From positions 1 through 12,014 of the forward strand of contig JANOAR010000122.1 of NCBI GenBank assembly GCA_031411235.1: a stretch of DNA of 12,014 nt, written 5' to 3'. The position numbers and the translations under genes were made by a program. Positions 1-10,475 of this stretch are shown piece after piece. The notes beneath the pieces were generated by a model. It was not told the origin of the DNA. It saw only the letters and a program-made list of their open reading frames with translations, and made no database searches. Each line of letters starts with the position of its first letter. The stretch's first letter is position 1. This DNA comes from JANOAR01 sp031411235 (GTDB lineage Bacteria > Verrucomicrobiota > Verrucomicrobiia > Verrucomicrobiales > Verrucomicrobiaceae).

Positions 1-437
1 AGGGTTTGAACGAACTCATCAAAGAGTCCTGGGTTGCCGAAGGGGATGAAACTTGCCACGCTCCTGCTTGCCTCATCTTCCGGCTCCGCGCCACTCTTTG
101 ATCAAGTTTAGAGGCGGTTTTTGAGTTTCCGGATGTGCCCTCAAAAAGCAACGCTCCTCAAACCCCACGCCAAGCTTACTTCGACACTTGGGCACCGAGA
201 CCTTTCATGCGGCTACTTCAAAGCCTTGGGCGAGGAACCTCTGCGGTAGCAACTCCTGCTCGGCGAGATATTTTTGGATGTTGGTGGGCATGTTTTCATC
301 ATGGCTTAAGCGGCCTTGTGCAGAAGCAGAGCCTATTGTTGAGGTGCTTCCTCGCTAGCGCCCACTCCTCGACTATCCCGACGAGTTAGATGCTCGCAGT
401 TGAAAAGAGCGGCATTGTCGCGTGAAGTTTTAATCCT
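1..437. other. Left-edge stretch with no supportable gene
   Basis: I see no convincing coding region here. The longest open frame on the plus strand (135-389) has no recognisable domain, no ribosome binding site and a composition rich in Arg, Ser, Cys and Phe that looks like a chance frame. On the minus strand, 98 down to 1 can be read without a stop in one frame, but that frame has stops immediately upstream and no start. The stretch may be decayed intergenic DNA or the edge of an old mobile element; the only structure I can point to is the inverted repeat listed separately at 18-102. Confidence 0.5.
18..102. repeat. Imperfect inverted repeat, arms 18-27 and 93-102
   Basis: ATCAAAGAGT at 18-27 recurs as its exact reverse complement ACTCTTTGAT at 93-102, with weaker similarity just outside both arms (GAACTC against AAACTTG on the opposite strand). 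The 65-base interior is G+C-rich and could fold further. There is no T-tract typical of a terminator. It could be a folded repeat element, the end of a mobile element, or chance; a 10-base match over this distance is only mildly significant. Confidence 0.3.
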
Positions 438-1163
438 ATGTCTCAGTCTGAAACCGATTCCATCTCGCATCGCTCACTCCTTCGACGCAACTCGATGGCT
501 CGCGTTATTGTGGCCATTCTCTTGGTAGGGTTGGGGATACTAGGTTGGTGTGCCTTTGTCAAAGTGAGGAACCTCGCGAGGATCAATTCAGGGATTCAGG
601 CCGTGCGAGAGATTTTGATCTCAATGAGGGCTTGGGCTGGCGATCATGATGGCAACTATCCCGATGCTGACGATAGCCACCCTCGAACATCCAATGAAGC
701 CTTCCGTCTTTTGATTCGAGATATGTATCTGAGCTGCGAGGGCTGGACAAATCGCGATGAGGGATCGGTTCTGTTTGGCTGCCCTGTTAGCTCTTACATT
801 CCCGACAACAAGATCGGTTCACCGCCCGACTATCTCGAAGCCTTGAAGCCCGGCGAATGTCATTGGGTTATGACCAAAGGTGCGCGCGACGATAGCCCTT
901 CTGATGTGCCGCTGGTGTTTGAGAACACAGCGGGCATGTCGTGGCCTCCCACATGGAACTGCGATGCCGCAGGCACGCCTGTGCCCGGCAGAGCATGGCC
1001 TGGAGGAAAAATCATCATCGGCAGAAACGACGGCAGCATCGCTGCCGAGAAGCTAGCTGGCGAGAGCGGAGCACACGTCGGATTGCAGCGCGATAAGGAC
1101 GGCATGGATTTATTCACCCGTTGGAAGGAGCACGGCGAGTATCTCGACATCGCCCGCCCATGA
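438..1163 (+). CDS. Pseudopilin-like single-pass membrane protein, verrucomicrobial type
   Basis: The 241-residue product has a short basic N-terminus (RSLLRRNSMARV), one membrane segment at about residues 21-42, and a soluble region outside the membrane. After the membrane helix come a helix and the phrase WAGDHDGNYPDADDS, then a Lys-Pro-Gly-Glu-Cys motif near residue 137 and, near the C-terminus, GGKIIIGRNDGS. That order (N-terminal helix, DHDG-YPD, KxGEC, then a late hydrophobic strand plus DGS or DNS) matches small pseudopilin-like proteins I recall from Verrucomicrobia; no function is established. The classical prepilin peptidase site (GFTLxE) is absent, so processing by PilD is doubtful. 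Four cysteines (near residues 100, 114, 139 and 175) could form disulfides. ATG 438 is the first start after an in-frame TGA at 423-425; Met20 is an alternative. It converges on metH with 41 bases between stops and no clear terminator. Confidence 0.75.
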   Translation: MSQSETDSISHRSLLRRNSMARVIVAILLVGLGILGWCAFVKVRNLARINSGIQAVREILISMRAWAGDHDGNYPDADDSHPRTSNEAFRLLIRDMYLSCEGWTNRDEGSVLFGCPVSSYIPDNKIGSPPDYLEALKPGECHWVMTKGARDDSPSDVPLVFENTAGMSWPPTWNCDAAGTPVPGRAWPGGKIIIGRNDGSIAAEKLAGESGAHVGLQRDKDGMDLFTRWKEHGEYLDIARP

Positions 1164-1204
1164 GCATCACGGCCTATGGACGCTGTTGATCGCAATCGTT
1201 GGCT

Positions 1205-6049
<4,845 letters not shown>

Positions 6050-6085
6050 GACTCGATGGTAGCCACGGAAACGCCGGGTTCAAGT

Positions 6086-6119
6086 TTCATATCAACGCAT
6101 CATGATTTGAAGATATGAA
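6086..6119. promoter_or_regulatory. Concentric dyad-symmetric operator candidate upstream of metH
   Basis: Outer arms TTCATATC (6086-6093) and GATATGAA (6112-6119) are exact reverse complements, and the inner palindrome ATCATGAT (6099-6106) shares the same centre (6102.5), with 5-base asymmetric spacers. So 24 of 34 positions obey one twofold axis. It lies 36 bases upstream of the metH ATG and downstream of the Uma2 stop, where an operator for metH would be expected. A dimeric repressor is the natural partner; methionine and SAH-cycle genes in several phyla are controlled by ArsR-type SahR or by MetJ or MetR, but I cannot say which protein reads this site. An A+T-rich promoter may overlap it; I see no convincing -35/-10 pair. 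It could also fold as an RNA hairpin with an 18-base loop. Confidence 0.5.
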
Positions 6120-6143
6120 TGCTCACCCGCAGTGCTCGGGCGA

Positions 6144-6947
6144 TCAACTCACGCTATCGGGGTCGATGCCAAGGGCGCGGAGCTTGGCTTCTAGGATGGC
6201 ATTGCGCTGCGCAGCCTTCGCGGCCAACTGAGCATTTTTCGCGGCCAACTGCGCCTGCATCGTCGCCAACTGCGCGTTCTTCTCAGCCATCTTCGCATTC
6301 TTCGCGGCCAGCTCATCGCCCGTCATCAGCACAGCACCCGTGCTATCTGTCCAACGAAGATAGGTGCCAGGAGAGCCCTCGAAATCTCCCTCCCATTCCT
6401 TCACACCCAGCCCGAGGTCGCCGAGTTGGTCGAAGGCACAGCGCTGGTATTTGCCATCGATAAGGTGGTAGGCCGAGATCGCTTCACCTTGGATCTCGCG
6501 GAAGGGATCGTGGACGATGTACCAGACGACGCCCATGTGCGCATAGTTGTGCTGCTTGCTGCTCAGCTCGCCGCCTTTTCGATTGGAGACGATCTCCACC
6601 ACGATTTCGGGTGGCTTGCCATCGTACATCCAACTGAAGTACGCGCGGTACTCCTTCAGCGTGGGGTCGGGGGCGGGGAGCACATCGAGTTTCACCATCA
6701 CATCGGGCACTACGGGAGGGCGATTCAGCGCCACGTACACACCGACGTTGGCCATCGTGATGAAGGGGAAATCGGGCTTCCAGGACGTGACCAGCGATGT
6801 GGTCAGCAGGCGCATTTGCTTCTCAGAAAATAGGTTATCCACGGGTGTATCGTCCTCTGTTACTAGGTGGGAGATGTCTGGCCACGGCGGCATGTCCTCG
6901 TCATCCAAGTCGAGTTCTACCGCTGGGCTTTGGGGGCTGGTGCTCAT
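6144..6947 (-). CDS. Uma2 family (DUF820) PD-(D/E)XK nuclease-fold protein with coiled-coil tail
   Basis: From ATG 6947 the product has 267 residues. The fold signature is clear: PDVMV (Asp82), then PPEIVVEIVSNRKG with Glu118, Lys131 in SSKQHNYAHMGV, and VVWYIVHDP with Asp147. This is the usual Uma2 order PD, VVEVxS, K-x2-Y-x2-GV-x-YW-x-VDP, so the metal-binding residues look intact. The biological role of Uma2 proteins is unsettled; they are often many per genome and are annotated as putative endonucleases. An acidic N-terminus (residues 11-34) precedes the domain, and residues about 212-256 form an Ala/Lys/Gln/Asn heptad coiled coil, suggesting oligomerisation. An in-frame TTG two codons upstream (6953) is a less likely start. 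The 193 bases between this start and lpxC are a divergent promoter region with no obvious consensus. It ends 94 bases before metH and may be co-directional with it. Confidence 0.88.
   Translation of the reverse strand: MSTSPQSPAVELDLDDEDMPPWPDISHLVTEDDTPVDNLFSEKQMRLLTTSLVTSWKPDFPFITMANVGVYVALNRPPVVPDVMVKLDVLPAPDPTLKEYRAYFSWMYDGKPPEIVVEIVSNRKGGELSSKQHNYAHMGVVWYIVHDPFREIQGEAISAYHLIDGKYQRCAFDQLGDLGLGVKEWEGDFEGSPGTYLRWTDSTGAVLMTGDELAAKNAKMAEKNAQLATMQAQLAAKNAQLAAKAAQRNAILEAKLRALGIDPDSVS
6195..6299. repeat. Five degenerate 21-bp tandem units encoding a coiled-coil heptad
   Basis: In the Uma2 gene the residues read NAKMAEK, NAQLATM, QAQLAAK, NAQLAAK, AAQRNAI (217-251), a 7-residue period. At DNA level the plus strand repeats versions of TTCGCGGCCAACTG at about 21-base steps. 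Such in-frame repeats can change copy number by slippage without breaking the frame, altering coiled-coil length. Confidence 0.8.
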
Positions 6948-7140
6948 GAGCAAAGGCTAACGTTTTGATGCGGCGACGGCAAGCAGGGATCCAGACGATG
7001 CGCGATGCGAAATAGGCTGGCGGAACGCACTGCGACCTTGCGCGTCAGCCTACCGTTCCCTGCCGCACTAGGATCAAAGCCAGTGACATGCCATTTCCCT
7101 TTGACCCACTCCACTCGAACGGGTAGGAAGCCAGCCCTTT

Positions 7141-8460
7141 ATGCCTGCTTCCGATCGCCAACACACGCTGGCCAAACCCGCCTCCATGACGGGCACCTCG
7201 CTCCATACGGGCGAGGCTGTCACGCTCACGCTGCAACCTGCGCCGGAGAACTTTGGCATCAAATTTCGCCGCATCGACCTGGATGACCAGCCCTTCATCA
7301 CCGCGCTGGCCGACCGAGTGCAGAAGGTGGAGCGCGCGACCACCCTCGCTGAGGGCAGTGTGAAAGTGCATACCGTGGAGCATGTGCTCAGCGCACTGAC
7401 GGCGATGGGCGTGGACAACGCCATTGTCGAGATGAACGCCAACGAGCCCCCCATCGCCGATGGCAGCGCCCTGCCCTTTGTGGCGCTCATCAAGAGCGCA
7501 GGCTTGCAGGAGCAGACAGCGCTGCGGCGCATCTTCGAGGTGCGCGAGCCGATCATCATCGAGAGCCGCGACGGCACCATTTTGCACATCGTGCCGGACA
7601 CGAAATTCCGCATCTCCTGCACCAACGTGGGGCCAAATGGGCGGAACACGCAGTACTATTCCACCGAGATCACGCCAGAGATTTACGAGAAGGAAATCGC
7701 GCCCGCCCGCACCTTTGTTTATTATGAAGACGTGGCTCCCCTGCTGGAGAAGGGGCTCATCAAAGGCGGCACTCTGGAGAGCGCGGTCGTCATCCGTGGC
7801 GACACGCTGGTGAGCAAGCACCCCATCCGGTTTAACGAGGAATTCGCCCGGCACAAAATTCTCGACATTATCGGCGACTTCACCCTGGCTGGCGTGCGCA
7901 TCCTCGGCCACGTCATCGCCGTGCGCCCTGGCCACGGGCCGAATACCGAGATGGCCAAGTCCATCGCCCGCGACTACGCGCAGATCCGCGCTCAGGTGCC
8001 TGCCCCGATCCGCATCCCAGCGGGCGACGCGGTGCTGAACATCACCGAGGTCATGGAAATCCTGCCGCACCGCTACCCTTTCCTGATGGTGGATCGCGTC
8101 GTCGGTTTTGAGGGCGAGACGAAGTGCATCGCGATCAAGTGCGTGAGCATGAACGAGGAGTATTTCAAAGGCCACTTCCCTGGCCATCCCGTGATGCCCG
8201 GCGTGCTGCAACTCGAAGCGATGGCCCAAGTCGCCAGCATCGTGCTGCTGCGGATGCCTGCGAACCAAGGCAAGATCGGCTACTTCCTCAGCGCAGACAA
8301 AGTGAAGTGGCGCAAGCCCGTGCTACCCGGCGACACACTCATCATTGAGGCCGAGATCACCAAGACCAAACGCAGCATCGGCATGGCCACGGCGCGCTGT
8401 ATCGTCAACGGTCAAGTCGTTAGCGAGGCGGAGCTGATGTTCTCGCTGGCAGACCGATAG
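7141..8460 (+). CDS. lpxC-fabZ: Bifunctional UDP-3-O-acyl-N-acetylglucosamine deacetylase / 3-hydroxyacyl-ACP dehydratase
   Basis: Residues 1-290 are LpxC, the zinc deacetylase that commits UDP-acyl-GlcNAc to lipid A; residues about 298-439 are FabZ, the hotdog-fold dehydratase of fatty-acid synthesis. Visible LpxC features are LHTGEAV at 21-27, VEHVLSAL with zinc ligand His81 and Glu80 beside it, HKILDIIGDF with zinc ligands His238 and Asp242, and catalytic His265 in RPGH. FabZ shows LPHRYPFLMVDRV at 309-320, catalytic His345 in GHFPGHP and Glu359 in LEAMAQ. Both active sites look complete. The fusion is a known architecture in Bacteroidota and in Verrucomicrobiota/Planctomycetota; the two enzymes compete for, or use, 3-hydroxyacyl chains, which may explain the coupling. 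ATG 7141 gives the normal LpxC start (HTLAKPASMTG) and has AGGAAG at 7125-7130. lpxA follows after 9 bases, so the two form an operon. Confidence 0.96.
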   Translation: MPASDRQHTLAKPASMTGTSLHTGEAVTLTLQPAPENFGIKFRRIDLDDQPFITALADRVQKVERATTLAEGSVKVHTVEHVLSALTAMGVDNAIVEMNANEPPIADGSALPFVALIKSAGLQEQTALRRIFEVREPIIIESRDGTILHIVPDTKFRISCTNVGPNGRNTQYYSTEITPEIYEKEIAPARTFVYYEDVAPLLEKGLIKGGTLESAVVIRGDTLVSKHPIRFNEEFARHKILDIIGDFTLAGVRILGHVIAVRPGHGPNTEMAKSIARDYAQIRAQVPAPIRIPAGDAVLNITEVMEILPHRYPFLMVDRVVGFEGETKCIAIKCVSMNEEYFKGHFPGHPVMPGVLQLEAMAQVASIVLLRMPANQGKIGYFLSADKVKWRKPVLPGDTLIIEAEITKTKRSIGMATARCIVNGQVVSEAELMFSLADR

Positions 8461-8469
8461 TATAAAAGC

Positions 8470-9261
8470 ATGGCCGACTCACTCATTCATCCAACAGCCA
8501 TCATCGACCCCAGCGCCGTACTCGGGCGCGACGTGTATGTCGGCCCCTACTGCATCATCGGCGCGGGCGTCGAGTTGGGCGATGAGTGCTGGCTTCAGCA
8601 CCACGTCACCGTGCTTGGGCCATCGAAGATCGGGGCACGCAATCGCTTCCACTCGTATGGCAGCATCGGCCAGCAGACGCAGGATTTAAAATACGCGGGC
8701 GAACCGACCTTCCTGGAGATTGGCGATGACAACAACTTCCGCGAATTCTGCACCGTACATCGTGGCACCAGTGTGGGTGGCAAGACCACCATCGGCAGCC
8801 ACAATCAGTTCCTCAGCTACGCGCACATCGCGCATGATTGCATCGTAGGCAGCCATGTCATCCTATCGAACAACGGCACGCTCGCGGGCCATGTCATCGT
8901 CGAGGATCATGTCATCCTCAGCGGCCTCAGCGCGGTGCATCAGTTCTGTCGGCTCGGCGCACGCTCCATGATCGGTGGGTGCACCAAGATTGTCCAAGAC
9001 GTGCCACCCTTCACTATCGTCGATGGCAGCCCCAGCCGCGCTCGTGGGCTGAACCTAGTGGGCATGAAGCGCGCAGGATTTGAAGAGGACAGCATCAAGG
9101 CAATCAACTCCGCGTATCGCAAACTCTACCGCAAAGGCTTGAACACCAGCCAAGCCCTCGCCGCCATCCGCGAGGGCGGTATGTCGCCCGAAGTCGAGCA
9201 GTTCGTGAAGTTTGTCGAGACCTCGCAGCGCGGCGTCGTGAGTGCGGGGCGCGTCGAGTAA
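8470..9261 (+). CDS. lpxA: Acyl-ACP--UDP-N-acetylglucosamine O-acyltransferase
   Basis: This is the first enzyme of lipid A synthesis, a cytoplasmic trimer with a left-handed beta-helix. The 263 residues show hexapeptide repeats from IIDPSAVLGRD onward and the LpxA signature AHIAHDCIVGS with catalytic His122 (equal to His125 of E. coli, a constant offset of three). GGCTKIVQDVPPF follows, then the C-terminal helices (NLVGMKRAGF to the end). Gly170 aligns with E. coli Gly173, the hydrocarbon-ruler residue; glycine there goes with acceptance of long (about C14) 3-hydroxyacyl chains, so a similar preference is inferred. It starts 9 bases after lpxC-fabZ with no Shine-Dalgarno in the TATAAAAGC spacer, which suggests translational coupling. 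Its stop lies 8 bases from the stop of the convergent barrel gene, with no hairpin strong enough to be a terminator between them. Confidence 0.97.
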   Translation: MADSLIHPTAIIDPSAVLGRDVYVGPYCIIGAGVELGDECWLQHHVTVLGPSKIGARNRFHSYGSIGQQTQDLKYAGEPTFLEIGDDNNFREFCTVHRGTSVGGKTTIGSHNQFLSYAHIAHDCIVGSHVILSNNGTLAGHVIVEDHVILSGLSAVHQFCRLGARSMIGGCTKIVQDVPPFTIVDGSPSRARGLNLVGMKRAGFEEDSIKAINSAYRKLYRKGLNTSQALAAIREGGMSPEVEQFVKFVETSQRGVVSAGRVE

Positions 9262-9269
9262 GGGGCGGC

Positions 9270-10475
9270 TCAAAACCGCACCGTCACCTGCGCGGCTAGC
9301 AGTTGGTCACCTTCGCGATCCTTGCCCGATTTATCGCCGAGGCTGTACTGCAACTTGGCCTGGAGATGGCGGCTGAAACGCCAGCCGAGTGAGGCATCCA
9401 CGCGCCATGCGGCACGCTCCCAGGTGCTGAATCCGCCACCACCAGCGGGCACATAGCCGAAGAAACTTTGGTTCCAGCGCAGGGCGGCCCAGAGCTGTGA
9501 CGTGAGCTTGTACTTTGCTTCGATGTAGTAGAAGGTGCTGGCAGCATCGCCCACATTGGGCACCTCGAACGTCGAATGCAGCACCTCGGCCCAGAGTTGC
9601 CAGTGATGATGCTGAAAGGCCGCATCCAGCCCTAAGGTCGTTTGATCGGGATGGCCCAGCCCCTCGGCTAGCGAATAGGAACCGTGGCTGAAGGAAGTGC
9701 CCAGCGACCACTCAGGGGTTGGCCTTGCGCCCAGACGTGCCGTGACCGTGGGATGCCCGAGATTCAACTGGCCTAAATCCCACGCATCGGGTCGCGAAGA
9801 GAGCGCCGCGTTTTTGATTTCAATCGCATAGTCAAACCACGCCACTTGCCCTGCGACGGACGCACCGCTGGCATACGATGGCCCCCAGATCGGCGGTAGC
9901 CACTCGGCCTTTTTATCGACGAGGTTGCGACGATTGAGGAACGCAGCAGGCGTCGGTGGCACAGCGCGATCACTGATGCCCAACACATCTTCGTAAGGCA
10001 GCGGGGCGTTGATAAATGGGTTGTCCCACGAGAGATGTCTCGGTGCCCAGTTGCCAAACACGGTGGCAAATTTCCCCACCTGAATCGTCAGCCGATCATC
10101 ACCCAACGGACTCAGCCGCGCATAGTACTCGTCGAGCCGAACATCACCTCCGGGCGCGGCACCGGGATCGAAGCCTCGATCCACGCGCATCTGCGTGTGA
10201 AACTGAAAATACTCCGTCGCTCCGATGTCGAGGAATATGGCGAGGCGTGGACTCACGAAGGAATCGTCGTCCGAAAAAAGCATCCCCGGTGCCGGTACCT
10301 GCGGCACGTACAACTCAGCGTCCGCGAGGAAGCTCAGATCCGCGTGCAGCGTACCGTCGGCATTCGAGATCGACAGCGCGTCATCCACGGCATCGAGAAA
10401 AGCCTGCGCCTGCGCATGGGACAGCGCGAGCAATAAGGCAAGGGCAACAGCAAGGCAGGGGCGGTAGGCATTCAT
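9270..10475 (-). CDS. Outer-membrane beta-barrel (porin-like) protein
   Basis: The 401-residue product has a signal peptide: a short N-terminus with Arg5, a hydrophobic core at about 8-18, and AQA cleavage sites at 21-23 or 23-25. The mature part has many alternating short strands with aromatic residues, for example YFQFHTQMRVDRG, RLTIQVGKF, WFDYAIEIK, WQLWAEVLHSTF and LWAALRWNQSFFGY, and ends in VTVRF with a terminal Phe, the usual BAM recognition end. The phrases QVGKFATVFGNW and WDNPFINAPLPYEDV resemble phosphate-selective/OprP-like or alginate-export-type porin relatives, but I cannot name the substrate. Its ATG overlaps the TGA of the cyclase gene (10472-10475), so it is probably translated with that gene. 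A long-chain or polyanion porin, or a simple outer-membrane protein, remains possible. Confidence 0.8.
   Translation of the reverse strand: MNAYRPCLAVALALLLALSHAQAQAFLDAVDDALSISNADGTLHADLSFLADAELYVPQVPAPGMLFSDDDSFVSPRLAIFLDIGATEYFQFHTQMRVDRGFDPGAAPGGDVRLDEYYARLSPLGDDRLTIQVGKFATVFGNWAPRHLSWDNPFINAPLPYEDVLGISDRAVPPTPAAFLNRRNLVDKKAEWLPPIWGPSYASGASVAGQVAWFDYAIEIKNAALSSRPDAWDLGQLNLGHPTVTARLGARPTPEWSLGTSFSHGSYSLAEGLGHPDQTTLGLDAAFQHHHWQLWAEVLHSTFEVPNVGDAASTFYYIEAKYKLTSQLWAALRWNQSFFGYVPAGGGGFSTWERAAWRVDASLGWRFSRHLQAKLQYSLGDKSGKDREGDQLLAAQVTVRF

Noticed and set aside
205..291. 28-residue minus-strand frame beginning MPTNIQKYLAEQELL
   Set aside because: It reads like protein and could be a relic, but it is too short to identify, has no ribosome binding site, and nothing upstream continues it.
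135..389. 84-codon plus-strand frame in the left intergenic stretch
   Set aside because: It has no ribosome binding site, domain, or protein-like composition.
6050..6143. Cobalamin or SAM riboswitch before metH
   Set aside because: The gap is only 94 bases, too short for a cobalamin riboswitch, and I see no conserved B12 box or SAM-riboswitch core; the dyad looks like a protein operator.
7101..7129. TTGACC with 17-base spacing to TAGGAA as a promoter for lpxC
   Set aside because: The -10 match is only three of six, it would start transcription about five bases before the ATG, and it overlaps the ribosome binding site.
7045..8268. 407-codon minus-strand frame opposite lpxC-fabZ
   Set aside because: The opposite strand encodes two complete, well-conserved enzymes; this frame is a His/Asp/Arg-rich shadow.
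9265..9279. GCGG-N7-CCGC hairpin between lpxA and the barrel gene as a bidirectional terminator
   Set aside because: The stem is four base pairs with no adjacent T-tract, too weak for intrinsic termination.
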